Counted from the first letter of the stretch, positions 28,605 through 37,626 are shown. The stretch is 64,000 nucleotides of DNA from Cupriavidus sp. P-10 (GCF_003402535.2 NZ_AP025172.1:806001-870000), one strand, 5' to 3'. Numbers and translations: made by a program. The notes: generated from the letters alone by a model not told the origin.

Positions 28605-28699
28605 GGCGCAGCGGGGGGAGCTGGCAGTCAGAGTTTGCGTGCCGAGGCTGCAGTTGAGGTGGCACTCACAACAGCGGAAGGGAGCAGGCGGCAAGGGAC

Positions 28700-30229
28700 A
28701 TGGAGAGTCAATGGGACGACGCGGCGTTGACGGCCGCCTTGCAGCAGCCGGACGCCTACCCCAACCCAGCGCCGGCAGTACAGGTCATCGAGACACATAT
28801 CTCCCGTGTCTTTCTGGCCGGGGACTTTGCCTACAAGGTGCGCAAGCCGGTGCGGTTCGACTTTGTCGACTTCTCCACCGCGCAAGCCCGCCGCGACGAC
28901 TGTGAGACCGAGCTGCGCCTGAACCGCCGGTTCGCACCTGCCCTGTATCTGGATGTGGTGCCGATCGTGACGGGCCCCACGCCCGGCTCGGTGCGCATCG
29001 GCGGCAGCGGCATGCCGATCGAGCATGCGGTCCGGATGCGGCGCTTCGACCAGCAAGACCTGCTCAGCGCAAGGATCCCTGCGGACCGGCTGGAGCCGGG
29101 CCATATCGATGCGCTGGCGCGCAGCATTGCGGCCTTTCACCAGGCGCAGCCGCCCGCGGCCCTAGCCAATGGTTTTGGCACGCCGGGCCGCATCGACGCG
29201 ACGCTTGCGGAGTGCCTGGACGGCATCGGGCGGCTGGCGTGGGCCTCCCATCTGACCAGCCGCGTGGCCCTGCGGGCGCGCAGCGAGGCCACCCGGCTAA
29301 CAGGCGCTTTTCGGGCCCGCCTGTGCAACGGCCATGTGCGCGAGTGCCATGGCGATCTGCACCTGGGCAACGTCGTGCTGCTGGACGGCGTGCCGACGCC
29401 ATTCGACTGCCTGGAGTTCGACGCCGCGCTGCGCTGGACCGACACCATCAGCGACCTGGCCTTCCCGGTCATGGACCTGCTGCACTATCGCCGACCGGCG
29501 CTGGCCTACCGGCTGCTCAACGGCTACCTGGAGCAATCGGGAGACTACGGCGCGCTGGCTGTGTTGCCCTTCTATCTCGCCATGCGGGCCCTGGTGCGCG
29601 CGCGCGTGCTGCTGGAGCGCGCCTGCCAGCAGCACGCCGCGGGCGCGTCCATGGCGCCGGCGCAGGCCGAGGCAGGCAGGCTGCTGGCGCTGGCATGGCG
29701 GTCTCTCAGCCGCCGTCGCGGGCCAATGGTGCTGATGCATGGGCTGTCCGGCAGCGGCAAGTCCACGGTAGCTGCACAGATGAGCGAGGCCGGGGCGATG
29801 GTACGCGTGCGCTCCGACGCGGTACGCAAGTGCCTGCACCGCGGCGTGATGCCCGCGGGTGGCTGGTATGCCGCCAGCGAAACGGCACGGACCTACCGCC
29901 GCCTGCTCGCAATCTGCCGGCTCGGTTGCCGCGCGGGCTTCCCGATGATTGCCGACGCCACCTTCCTTGCCCGCGCCGAGCGCGAGCGCTTTGCGGCCCA
30001 AGCCCTCCGCCTTGGCGTGCCCTTCACGATCGTCCCCTGCGAAGCCAGCCCTGAAACGCTGCGCGCCCGCATCGCCGCCCGTGCCCGGGTGGGCGGAGAC
30101 CTGTCGGATGCCGATGACGGCGTGCTGGCGTGGCAGATGCGCATCCAGGATCCGCTGACCGAAGCCGAGCGCGCTTGCATAGCCGTGCCGGGCAGCTTCG
30201 TGTGCCGCGCTGTGCCCGGCCGCGGCTGA
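28700..30229 (+). CDS. Bifunctional aminoglycoside phosphotransferase-like/AAA kinase protein
   Basis: 509-residue two-domain protein. Residues about 20-320 are APH/choline-kinase-like with the catalytic loop HGDLHLGNVVLLDG and the metal-binding FDCLEFDAALRWTDTISDLAF. Residues about 340-505 form a P-loop kinase with Walker A GLSGSGKSTVA and an Arg-rich lid, like gluconate or zeta-type kinases. This architecture is known from genomes but its substrate is not established, so antibiotic resistance should not be assumed. It lies between the metal ATPase and the nitroreductase on the same strand. Confidence 0.8.
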   Translation: MESQWDDAALTAALQQPDAYPNPAPAVQVIETHISRVFLAGDFAYKVRKPVRFDFVDFSTAQARRDDCETELRLNRRFAPALYLDVVPIVTGPTPGSVRIGGSGMPIEHAVRMRRFDQQDLLSARIPADRLEPGHIDALARSIAAFHQAQPPAALANGFGTPGRIDATLAECLDGIGRLAWASHLTSRVALRARSEATRLTGAFRARLCNGHVRECHGDLHLGNVVLLDGVPTPFDCLEFDAALRWTDTISDLAFPVMDLLHYRRPALAYRLLNGYLEQSGDYGALAVLPFYLAMRALVRARVLLERACQQHAAGASMAPAQAEAGRLLALAWRSLSRRRGPMVLMHGLSGSGKSTVAAQMSEAGAMVRVRSDAVRKCLHRGVMPAGGWYAASETARTYRRLLAICRLGCRAGFPMIADATFLARAERERFAAQALRLGVPFTIVPCEASPETLRARIAARARVGGDLSDADDGVLAWQMRIQDPLTEAERACIAVPGSFVCRAVPGRG

Positions 30230-30413
30230 CGCCAGGGCCCGGCCCGCATCATCCGAAGCCGTCCCGGGATCGCTTGCATCCCACTCCCGGCACGCCCCGT
30301 GGACCCGGCTTGACGGAGCGCAACCCACGGCCGGGGGCAGCGCCTACATTCGTCCATACGGGTGCCATGCGCGGAGCGCTGGCGCCGCTCTTTGCAACAA
30401 ATGCGAGCATCTC

Positions 30414-31079
30414 ATGGACGAACTGAAGCGCATCCCCTACCACCCCATCAAAGACCTGCTGCCACGCCCCGCCTCCGGCACGAGCGAGCGGGTCATCGCC
30501 CTGCCACAGCCGGACCGCACCAATGGCCTGCCGCTGATGGGGGCGCTGTGGCAGCGCATGAGCACCCGTGAGTTCGACGAGCAGCCGCTGCCGCTGCAGC
30601 AGCTGAGCGAGCTGCTGTGGGCCGCTGCGGGCGTCAACCGCTCCCAGGGCGGCGGCCGCACGGCCCCTTCGCCACACGGCGAAGCGGTGATCGACGTCTA
30701 CGCGGCGCTGCCCGCCGGCCTCTACCGCTACGACCCGGTACACCATTGCCTGGCGCTGAAGCGCGCGGCAGACGTGCGCAGCATGACCGGTTACCAGGAC
30801 TTTGTCGGCATGGCGCCGCTGGACCTGGTCTACGTCGCCAACCATGGCAGGATGCAAGACGTCCCGCCCAAGCTGCGCGAGACCTTCGCTGCCGCCGCGG
30901 CCGGCGCAATGGTCCAGAACGTCTATCTCTACTGCGCCTCGGCCGGCCTGGGAGCAGTGGTGCGTGGCTGGCTCAACCGGCGCCTGCTAGCCGAGCATAT
31001 GTCGCTGAACGAGGACGAGGAACCGATCCTGTCCCAGACCATCGGGCACCCGGCCCCGCGCGACAGCGCGCCGGTCTAG
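30414..31079 (+). CDS. SagB/ThcOx-family nitroreductase
   Basis: 221-residue FMN-dependent oxidoreductase of the nitroreductase fold. FMN contacts are seen in MSTREFDEQPLPL and in the AAGVNRSQGGGRTAPSPHG segment; the C terminus has AAAAGAMVQNVYLYCASAGLG and GHPAP. In SagB/ThcOx proteins this fold oxidises azoline rings, but stand-alone copies are usually of unknown substrate. Nitroreductases are also members of dormancy-type regulons. The start lacks a strong RBS. Confidence 0.8.
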   Translation: MDELKRIPYHPIKDLLPRPASGTSERVIALPQPDRTNGLPLMGALWQRMSTREFDEQPLPLQQLSELLWAAAGVNRSQGGGRTAPSPHGEAVIDVYAALPAGLYRYDPVHHCLALKRAADVRSMTGYQDFVGMAPLDLVYVANHGRMQDVPPKLRETFAAAAAGAMVQNVYLYCASAGLGAVVRGWLNRRLLAEHMSLNEDEEPILSQTIGHPAPRDSAPV

Positions 31080-31122
31080 AGATCTTGGCCGGATCGCCAC
31101 TACCAGAACAGGAGACACCGAC

Positions 31123-31365
31123 ATGATCAAGAACCTCGGCAGTGCGGAACAGATCCGCAATGAAATTCTGCGGCGCCTGCAGGAAAATACCGACCTCGGC
31201 GACGCCTGCCGCAACTGCGACATCCCGTTGCCGCAACGTATCGACGCAGCTGCCAACGGCGGCTGCAACTGGGCCATCGAAGCCTTCCCCGCAGTCCCGC
31301 CGGCATGCCTGGCCACGGTCAAGGCAGTCACCACCGAGATGATGCGCGAGTACGACCTGCGCTAA
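31123..31365 (+). CDS. Conserved-looking small hypothetical protein
   Basis: 80-residue soluble protein, not recognised. It has a CRNC motif near residue 29 and two further cysteines (GGCNWA, PACLA), with predicted helices at both ends (SAEQIRNEILRRLQ; VKAVTTEMMREYDL). A good RBS (CAGGAGACACC) precedes the ATG, 43 bp after the nitroreductase gene. Paired cysteines could bind zinc or be redox-active; no function is claimed. Confidence 0.6.
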   Translation: MIKNLGSAEQIRNEILRRLQENTDLGDACRNCDIPLPQRIDAAANGGCNWAIEAFPAVPPACLATVKAVTTEMMREYDLR

Positions 31366-31437
31366 CCGGTCATCGCCAGCCTCCCGGCCGCTGCCGGGGG
31401 GCGACCATCGTTTCCACGGCGGCAGCCCGCCAGGTGC

Positions 31438-31833
31438 TCAGTTGCCCTCGGTGCCCGGTATCCTCCAACTGTCACGCATAAAGTTGCTCATGCGACGCTG
31501 GCATGCGGTACAGCGCTTCGCGGTCGGGTACGCCTGCAGGCGCGAGAACGGGATCGGCTGCTGGCAATCGATGCAGGTGCCGTACTGACCGTGCTGCATC
31601 CGCGCCCGCGCAGCGGCGATGTCGGCCAGTTGCATGCGGTAGTGGTCCAGCATCGCGTCGTCCTGCCGCTGCGTGATTTCTTCGTCGGCAAGGTCAGCCT
31701 CGTCCCGCGCCTCACGCTGCGCCAACGGTGTCATCGGCGTGTCGGCGGAACCAACGGCGGCATGGATGTGCGCTTCTTCTGCGTCAAGCTGCTCTGCCAG
31801 CGAGATGGTTTCCTGTGCTTTGAGCTTGCTCAT
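31438..31833 (-). CDS. TraR/DksA-type zinc-finger protein
   Basis: 131-residue protein starting at the ATG at 31833, which has its own RBS (CAGGAGATCCATC). An N-terminal helical hairpin (about 20-90) precedes a zinc finger CIDC-x17-CTAC, the layout of DksA/TraR proteins that insert into the RNA polymerase secondary channel, or of related short DksA-like regulators. The hairpin tip has DEADLADEE rather than the classic DxxDxA. The upstream PRPP-synthetase-like frame runs into this gene without a stop, so a translational fusion is formally possible. Confidence 0.82.
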   Translation of the reverse strand: MSKLKAQETISLAEQLDAEEAHIHAAVGSADTPMTPLAQREARDEADLADEEITQRQDDAMLDHYRMQLADIAAARARMQHGQYGTCIDCQQPIPFSRLQAYPTAKRCTACQRRMSNFMRDSWRIPGTEGN

Positions 31834-32736
31834 GATGGATCTCCTGGGCCTGGTGGCACCTGCAGCGGCTGCCGGCTGCCAGGCGCTCTGCCAAGGGAAT
31901 GCGGTTGGATGGTGCGCAACGGTGTCGCTAGTGAAAATGTCGGCCGCGACCGCTTGCAGGTCGGAGTAGGCTGCCTCTGCGAACAGCGTGTGGACGGCGA
32001 CACAGATCGGCGCCGGGCAACCGTGTTCAAGCAGCAGGCGCGCCGACGCCAGCATGGTGCGCGCGGTGGAGACCATGTCGTCGACCAGTACCGGCGTATG
32101 GCCAGCGGGCGTGGGCAGACCGTTCGCGTCGATGCTGACCTCGTGGTCGCCGAAGCGCTGCTTGGCCAGGACAATGCTGTCCGCGCCACAGTGGCTGGCG
32201 ATGTCATCGACCCACTGCTGACTCTCCTCGTAGGGGCCGACGAGCAATGGCACGCGCACCGCCTGGCCGATTCATGACGCGATCGCCGGGGCGGCATGCA
32301 CGGCGATCGCCGGCCTGGTGAAGATCTCGCCCAGACTGCTGATCCGGTGAAGGTGCGGGTCCACTGTGACCAGCCAGTCGAAGCTGGCTCCCAGCAGCGC
32401 CGCAAAATGGCGTGCCGACACGATCTCCCCTGTCCGAAAGACCTTGTCCTGGCGCATGTACGCCAGGTATGGCGCCACCAGTCCAACCCGCACGGCGCCG
32501 CCTTCCCTGGCAGCGGCGGCGAGCCACAGCAGCGGCACCAGCTTGGCATCCGGACGGTCCAGCGTGCACACCACCACGGCTTCGCAACCGGCCGCAGGCT
32601 GCAGCAGCCTGACGTAGGACTCGCCGTCGTGAAAGCACCGAACCTCGGCCTCGCCCGGCCGGGCGGCCGGGCAGGCAGGCTGCGATGGCCCGGCCTGCCG
32701 TTCATTGCCGGGCATGGCGAATACGATCGGGGCCAT
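31834..32736 (-). pseudogene. PRPP synthetase-like gene with internal stop and 3' frameshift
   Basis: From the ATG at 32736 the frame encodes a phosphoribosylpyrophosphate-synthetase-like protein: RCFHDGESYVRL (ATP loop), YMRQDKVFRTGE and DWLVTVDPHLHR. A TGA at 32272-32274 interrupts it between AAPAIAS and IGQAVRVPLLVGP; the same frame then continues through FGDHEV and the PRPP loop VLVDDMVSTARTM. The stop could be a Trp codon changed to TGA. Near 31918 the expected C terminus (NRIPLAERLAA) is in another frame, and the annotated frame instead runs into the DksA-like gene. It is probably non-functional unless two chains complement each other. Confidence 0.7.
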
Positions 32737-32780
32737 GACGGCGTCCTTGCAGGCTCGCATCCAGGCATGCCGTGCCCGCG

Positions 32781-33113
32781 TTAGCGGCGGGTGACGGCCA
32801 GTGCGACCAGAGCGCCGGCCACGGCCGCGACCGCGGCGACGGAGCCGATGCTCTCCCAGGGATGCGCGTGGACGTAACGATCCGTGGTGTCGACCCATTG
32901 CGAGGCACGCATCTGCGCCGCCTGGCGTTGCTCGGCGAGGCGCTCCTGGAGCGCGTGCAGGCGTGCGCCCAACTGCGCGCGTGCCTGGGTGGCCTCCAGG
33001 CCGGCTTCGTCGGCGACATCCCGCAACAACGCCTGTACATCCGCCAGCAGCGTGTTGGCATCACGGGCTAGTGCATCTTTGTGCAGCAAGAGCTCGGCGC
33101 GAATATCGTTCAT
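32781..33113 (-). CDS. DUF883 (YqjD/ElaB-like) membrane-anchored protein
   Basis: 110-residue protein: a long amphipathic N-terminal helix (about 1-75, LLADVQALLRDVADEAG and onward), the junction HAHPWESIGSVAAVAAVAGALVAL and one C-terminal membrane helix ending in RR. This is the ElaB/YqjD/YgaM design; YqjD tethers ribosomes to the inner membrane in stationary phase. The RBS AAGGAGAATG is good. It belongs to the minus-strand run from the BCAM0308-type gene to the DksA-like gene. Confidence 0.82.
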   Translation of the reverse strand: MNDIRAELLLHKDALARDANTLLADVQALLRDVADEAGLEATQARAQLGARLHALQERLAEQRQAAQMRASQWVDTTDRYVHAHPWESIGSVAAVAAVAGALVALAVTRR

Positions 33114-33219
33114 GTCATTCTCCTTTTCACTGAGTCATCGCCGTGCATCACACGGCACCATGGAAATCCAGTCGAACTTCAAGTTACCGCAGTCCGCTGC
33201 CAGCGGGGCAGCCAGGCAG

Positions 33220-33906
33220 TTAGCGTACCTGGCCACGCGGCGCGGTCTGCGCTGCCGCTGAAAAATGCTGGCAGAACCATTTGCCGGCGAGCTTGCCGAC
33301 CTGTTCCAGCGCACCCGGCTCCTCGAACAGGTGAGAAGCGCCGGGAATCACCTCCAGCCGCTTCTCGCATGGCATCCACGCGGTGGCGTGCGCGCTGAGC
33401 TTCAGCACCACCGGATCCGCTTCGCCCACGATCATCAGGGTCGGCGCCTGCATTTGGCATAGCGCCTCGTGGCCGGCCAGGTCGACCCGGCCGCCGCGCG
33501 ATACCACCGCGTCGATCCGCATGTGCGGCGGCGGCTCAGCGGCGGCACGGATGGCCGCGGCAGCTCCCATGCTGGCGCCGAAGTACCCGAGCCGCAGGTG
33601 GCGCTCGCGCGCCAGGAGCGCTACAGCCACCGTGGCAGCCTTAAGCCGCTCGCCAAGCAGTGCGATGTCGAACCGCCTCGACATCCAGACGGCCTCCCCG
33701 GTCGTCAGCAGGTCAAACAGCAGCGTGCCCAGGCCCATACGGTTCAGCATCGATGCGACTTCACGGCTGCGCACACTATGGCGCGAACTGCCGCTGCCAT
33801 GTGCAAACAGGACCAGGCCGGATGCCGCTTCCGGCAAGGCAAGGTTGCCCAGCAGTGCGATATCGCCGATATGGATCCGCACCTGTTCGGTGGTGATGTG
33901 CTCCAT
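33220..33906 (-). CDS. Dienelactone hydrolase-family alpha/beta hydrolase
   Basis: 228-residue soluble hydrolase. Visible: the oxyanion-region HGSGSSRHSVRS, nucleophile elbow GASMG, acid residue region GEADPVV and catalytic His in GASHLF. It resembles the hydrolases found alone or fused to phosphoribosyltransferases in stress clusters. Substrate unknown. It sits about 50 bp downstream of the BCAM0308-type gene on the same strand. Confidence 0.8.
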   Translation of the reverse strand: MEHITTEQVRIHIGDIALLGNLALPEAASGLVLFAHGSGSSRHSVRSREVASMLNRMGLGTLLFDLLTTGEAVWMSRRFDIALLGERLKAATVAVALLARERHLRLGYFGASMGAAAAIRAAAEPPPHMRIDAVVSRGGRVDLAGHEALCQMQAPTLMIVGEADPVVLKLSAHATAWMPCEKRLEVIPGASHLFEEPGALEQVGKLAGKWFCQHFSAAAQTAPRGQVR

Positions 33907-33954
33907 GAGACTTCCCCTTCCCTCTTCCCGTCCTTGCCGGTGGCCTCGCCACCG

Positions 33955-34460
33955 TCACGCTCTCTGCCAATGCACGTTCAGTTCGGTCTCGGCGTTGCCG
34001 AAATCGATTCGGGGGAGCAGGGCACCGTGGTCACCACGACGAGGCTGCCTTTGGCGCGGGACATCGGCAACGCCGTCAACCATGCCGCGGGACGCTCACG
34101 ATCGATCGCAATCACCCGCTCCATCGGATGCTGTGCCCGCAGTTGGGCTTCACGGTGCCGCACCAACGCCAGTAGCTCAGCCCGATGCGCGGCCTCGAAG
34201 GCGCCGCCCAGCGCCAACCTACCGGCCGGAATCTTGTCAGCGATGCGCTGGCAGGCAGGCAGAGCAGACCAAGTTGCGGCGCCCGGTGGTACGGCGCGCC
34301 ATTGCCAGTGCCCGCGCATGAATACGGCATGACAGACCGGGCAACTCGCCACCACGGGGGCAGCCACCGGCTGCTTGTAGCGGTCGGGCATATGCTCGAC
34401 GGGGAACGGATTCCAGCGGACTGGTCGGACCTTGGTTGATTGCGTTCGGACTGTCATCAT
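33955..34460 (-). pseudogene. BCAM0308-type zinc-ribbon protein with an apparent internal inversion
   Basis: Minus-strand gene starting at 34460 (or 34457). It encodes the BCAM0308-like pattern CPVCHAVFMRGHWQW, ACQRIADKIPAG, then HPMERVIAIDRE. The expected next segment (VVTTT-x-LARDIGNAVNHA) is not on this strand; it is encoded on the plus strand at about 34021-34086. Beyond it, the minus strand (in another frame) gives the expected end HGALLPRIDFGNAETELNVHWQRA with its stop at 33955-33957. The uninterrupted minus frame instead stops at 33978. This fits a flip of about 70-90 bp inside the gene. Function of the family unknown. Confidence 0.6.
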
Positions 34461-34611
34461 GATGCCTCGGTAGCCATTGACCTGCATGCCGGTTGACGGC
34501 CTGTTGCAGCGTGTGCGGCGTCCCTACTCCTTTCCACCATTCCACGTCCTGGCCCCGGCAAAACCCGACTTGCCTACACTGTTAAAGCTATGCGCTGGTG
34601 CGGCTATCAAC

Positions 34612-34625
34612 TTGGGCTGGATCAA
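34612..34625 (-). promoter_or_regulatory. Possible FNR/ANR box
   Basis: TTGGG-CTGG-ATCAA: a perfect right half with a weaker left half, about 158 bp upstream of the BCAM0308-type gene that leads the minus-strand series 34460 to 31438. A similar form (TTGGG-N4-ATCAA) occurs at 49164. Confidence 0.42.
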
Positions 34626-35382
34626 ACAATCGCAAGACATCCGCGGATGATGCCGGCTACATGGGTCGCCGCAGCACGCTGCACAATACCGGCAACGGGC
34701 CCACCCGGAGCAATTCCTCAGCATGGCTGAGTACCGCGACGGTTCCTGGTGGCCGGCGTGCATGACTGGCTAGTCGTCTTGTTCACAGCGCTGCGCCTAG
34801 CACTTTGCGACCGGGCAAACTGCCGGATAAAAGGGGTGGCGGCGGACAGTTTCTGGTCGACCACTGCCAATTGCGTTGAAGTGTGTCTCCGGAAGACAGA
34901 ACCTGGGGGGCACGGACCGGCACACCGTACCATTGGGGAGCGATCAGTACATCGCCGCGCGTACGCGAATGCACGCGCGGAAGAAATCCTCGGTAGAAAA
35001 GCTGGCCTTTATCGCCCGAGCTCGCCAGACAGAATAAGTCCTGGCGTGAACTTCGATGTACCGGTCACGGGTAGCCGGCTCGAATGGAAACATGCCGTCG
35101 GACACGGGAAATGCCGGCCGACGCCTAAGAAACTCACTCCAGAAACCCTGCGCAAGCTGGCGGAGTGTTCCGTTGTCATCGTTCATCGGATTCCATTGAG
35201 CGACACGCTCCTCAGTATTGACAGCGAACGGCCGGTACCTTGCTGCCCTGTCTGGCTCTCTGTCCCGCTAGTAGGCCTGAGGCTACTCCGATTCCGTTCC
35301 CGCACTTGCCCTACCATCCCGCTCCGTAGCAGCCGCCGCACCGCACTTCCCTTCATCGCATCGCCGAGGCGCTGCGGCAAAA
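34626..35382. other. Intergenic region without a convincing gene
   Basis: About 760 bp. The longest frames are poorly supported. A minus-strand frame at 34944-35186 (80 residues, starting MNDDNGTLRQLAQGFW) has a plausible composition but a weak start signal and no recognised family, so it is noted, not called. No RNA gene or repeat is seen. Confidence 0.4.
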
Positions 35383-36222
35383 TCAGTGCGACATCAGTAC
35401 CGGCACTGTCATCGACTCGAGCAGCGTGCGGGTGACACCGCCAAGGACCAGCTCATGCACCCGGCTGTGCCCGTAGGCGCCCATGACGATCAGGTCAGCA
35501 TTTCGGTCTGCGGCGTGTGAGAGCAACATCTGGCCCACGTCATCGCCGTCTCCCGCCGAAAGCGTGCACAGCTGCGCTTCCACGCCATACCGAGCCAGCC
35601 AGTCCACGGCATACTGAGGCGGCGACACCCAAGGCCCCTTCAGAACGCTCGATGGTGTCCACGAAACCACTTCCACGGTGCCTGCGCGCTGCAGAAGCGG
35701 GAGCGCATCGCAGATGGCGCGCGCCGACTCGCGGCTGCCGTTCCACGCCACCATGACGTTCTTGCCAACGCTCGGGAACCGGCCCGCATACGGGACCACC
35801 AGCACCGGCCGCCCACATTGCAGCACGATGGATTCAACAAAGCCGGGCTCAGCGTAGGCGGCATCATCAGTGGGATCGTGCTGTCCGAGGATGACAAGAT
35901 CCGCCCGATGTGCCTCTGCCTGGACCGTCGCCGCCGTGGCCCAGTCCGGCGCCCGCCATTCCGTATTGACGGCTATCTCGTCCGTCGCGCCCATCAGGGC
36001 ATGGCGGGCCCCCTCGCCGACCTGATGCTGCCATTCGTTGTAGGAGGCGAGATAGCGGTCGCCGTCCACTAGGTAGCGCACGGCGGTGGGATCCGGCTTG
36101 CCGACGGCAAGCAGGCCGACCAGCGTGGATTGGAACTCCAGCGCCAGCTGGGTGGCGAGGTTCAGCCGGTCGTACACACGGCGGCTGGCGTCGAGATGAA
36201 CCAGGATCGTTGCGTAGTCCAT
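35383..36222 (-). CDS. Universal stress protein, tandem-domain (type MDYATI)
   Basis: 279-residue protein with two USP domains (about 1-145 and 150-279). The second has VMVAWNGSRESARA and the loop GAYGHSRVHELVLGGVTRTLL, fitting the ATP-binding pattern; the first domain's loop is degenerate (GQHDPTDD). It ends TVPVLMSH. The RBS GGAGACAATCC precedes the ATG. A near paralog is at 62102-62944 and a further one at 57313. An FNR box lies 75 bp upstream. Confidence 0.9.
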   Translation of the reverse strand: MDYATILVHLDASRRVYDRLNLATQLALEFQSTLVGLLAVGKPDPTAVRYLVDGDRYLASYNEWQHQVGEGARHALMGATDEIAVNTEWRAPDWATAATVQAEAHRADLVILGQHDPTDDAAYAEPGFVESIVLQCGRPVLVVPYAGRFPSVGKNVMVAWNGSRESARAICDALPLLQRAGTVEVVSWTPSSVLKGPWVSPPQYAVDWLARYGVEAQLCTLSAGDGDDVGQMLLSHAADRNADLIVMGAYGHSRVHELVLGGVTRTLLESMTVPVLMSH

Positions 36223-36290
36223 GGATTGTCTCCATCAGGCAGCCCCGAACGGGGCTTTGCTTAAATCTATATCGCCACCCCGCCCCGGAT

Positions 36291-36304
36291 TTGTCGTGCA
36301 TCAA
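36291..36304 (-). promoter_or_regulatory. FNR/ANR-like box
   Basis: TTGTC-GTGC-ATCAA, eight of ten positions, about 75 bp upstream of the tandem USP at 36222. Between box and gene a GC-rich hairpin (AGCCCCGAACGGGGCT, 36241-36256) would lie in the leader RNA. Confidence 0.5.
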
Positions 36305-36413
36305 GCCACCTTCCTGTCCGCGCCATAGGCGATACCGCTGGCACCACCACTACCGCTCTGGTGCGCGCCACTATGATTCCCATAGAGCGAGCGCCGGTTG
36401 GCATTGACCTGCG

Positions 36414-36641
36414 CTACGACTGAGCGGGGCGGCCAGGCGAGCATGAGAGGCCATTGGCGGGCACATCAGGTACGGGTTGCACCGGGCCGCCTGACGCCAA
36501 CGCGAGCGTGCGCGGCTTCGGTGGCCGCAACGGGTCCGGTACGGCGCTACACGCTGCGCATAACGGCACCAACGCGCAGGCGGCAAGCCTGCGCCATCCT
36601 GGCTGTCTTGCCGGGGTGCATGACTGCAAGCGATTTTTCAT
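36414..36641 (-). CDS. Small LRPPK-motif lipoprotein
   Basis: 75-residue protein starting at the ATG at 36641, which has an excellent RBS (AGGAGGTCACCC). Basic N terminus, hydrophobic stretch LAACALVPLCAAC with a lipobox ending at Cys, then SAVPDPLRPPKPRTLALAS and a Pro-rich tail. It should be a lipid-anchored envelope protein. The segment after the Cys resembles that of 58182-58382 (GAPNFLRPPKLR), so two such genes occur here, each next to a USP gene. Function unknown. Confidence 0.55.
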   Translation of the reverse strand: MKNRLQSCTPARQPGWRRLAACALVPLCAACSAVPDPLRPPKPRTLALASGGPVQPVPDVPANGLSCSPGRPAQS

Positions 36642-36693
36642 GGGTGACCTCCTGTGGGGCGCGCACCGGCCGCCGCCGGCCACCACGTGCGCT

Positions 36694-36972
36694 TCACACC
36701 GCGAAGCGGACATGACCGCTGTGCAGCACGATGTGCTGCTCACCTGTCATCTCGAACAGCGCTCCCGCAACGCGTTCAATGTCGTTGCGGTTGCTCATGA
36801 ATGCCGGCAGCAAATCTTCACTGCGGTACGAGCGCGCGCCGAAATGATCCTCAAGCGCCTCGGCAGTGATCTTATAGGTTGCCGGCAAGCCGTCCACCTT
36901 CGCGGCACACTGCAGGCTTGGTCCGGTCGGGCAATAATCCGGCATCTCGCCGGCAAAGTCGATTTTATGCAT
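36694..36972 (-). CDS. DUF1488-like protein
   Basis: 92-residue protein. The pattern KITAEALEDHFGA followed by NRNDIERVA and the C-terminal HSGHVRFAV fits the small DUF1488 family, usually a short domain of unknown function containing an ALEDHFG helix. It lies between two USP genes on the same strand, 39 bp from the USP at 37012. No signal peptide or membrane helix. Confidence 0.6.
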   Translation of the reverse strand: MHKIDFAGEMPDYCPTGPSLQCAAKVDGLPATYKITAEALEDHFGARSYRSEDLLPAFMSNRNDIERVAGALFEMTGEQHIVLHSGHVRFAV

Positions 36973-37011
36973 AGCTCTCTGGGGTAATGCCCTCCAAAGT
37001 CTGTTCGCCTG

Positions 37012-37464
37012 CTACGCCTCCTCGGCGCGAACAAGCAGGACGGGCGCGACGGCGAGGGTGATCACGCTTCGCGCGACGCTGCCCATGACGAGTCGCCGCA
37101 CTCCCCGGCGGCCGTGCGTACCCATCACAACGAGATCGGCGTCCCAGCCATTGGCTTCGGCCGCGATCGTGGTAGCAACGTCGCCCTCGGCCATCGGCTT
37201 GCCCAGCAGCCGCGTTACGTGGCGAATGCCCGCCGCGGCAAGCCTGCTGGCGGCAGCCGCGAGGACGCTTTCGCCCGCCGTCGTGAGGTCCTCTATCAAT
37301 CTCACCGGATCCAGGTTGCTGACATCCAGGAACGGGCTGCGGTCATCGACCACATGGACCACCTCCACTTCCGCGTTGGCGGCGAGCGCGATGATCATGG
37401 CCTGTTCCAGGGCAAGCTCCGATGCGGCGCCGCCGTCCATGGCGACAAGGATGCGCTGGTACAT
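37012..37464 (-). CDS. Universal stress protein, single domain (type MYQRI)
   Basis: 150-residue USP from the ATG at 37464. VAMDGGAASELALEQA begins the fold and GTHGRRGVRRLVMGSVARS is the ATP-binding loop. The middle FLDVSNLDPVRLIEDL resembles the USPs at 38872 and 54736, which form one subgroup. A perfect FNR box at 37613-37626 lies in the divergent region shared with the flavodoxin gene. Confidence 0.9.
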   Translation of the reverse strand: MYQRILVAMDGGAASELALEQAMIIALAANAEVEVVHVVDDRSPFLDVSNLDPVRLIEDLTTAGESVLAAAASRLAAAGIRHVTRLLGKPMAEGDVATTIAAEANGWDADLVVMGTHGRRGVRRLVMGSVARSVITLAVAPVLLVRAEEA

Positions 37465-37612
37465 AGCGGCTTCTCCGGTGATAGGAGTCTGTGGTGGCTC
37501 GGGTCTGGACTTGTCTAATGCAGCGTAGAGCAACCGGCGCAACTGCTGTTGATACGTGTCAAAGCCGCTGCACGATGCTCCAACCGCCGCGGCGGGCGGG
37601 CATATGTCCCAG

Positions 37613-37626
37613 TTGATGCGCATCAA
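37613..37626. promoter_or_regulatory. FNR/ANR box (perfect consensus), divergent
   Basis: TTGAT-GCGC-ATCAA, ten of ten positions and fully symmetric. It is 78 bp before the flavodoxin start at 37698 and 155 bp before the USP start at 37464, so it may serve both. Confidence 0.82.

Noticed and set aside
28700..30229. Aminoglycoside resistance gene
   Set aside because: The APH-like domain is fused to a P-loop kinase, an architecture of unknown substrate; resistance is not supported.
34749..35435. 228-codon open frame on the plus strand
   Set aside because: No recognised motif, irregular composition, no ribosome-binding site, and its end lies inside the USP gene on the other strand.
36241..36256. 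GC hairpin AGCCCCGAACGGGGCT as a terminator
   Set aside because: No + strand transcript ends here and on the minus strand it is in the USP leader without a U-tract.
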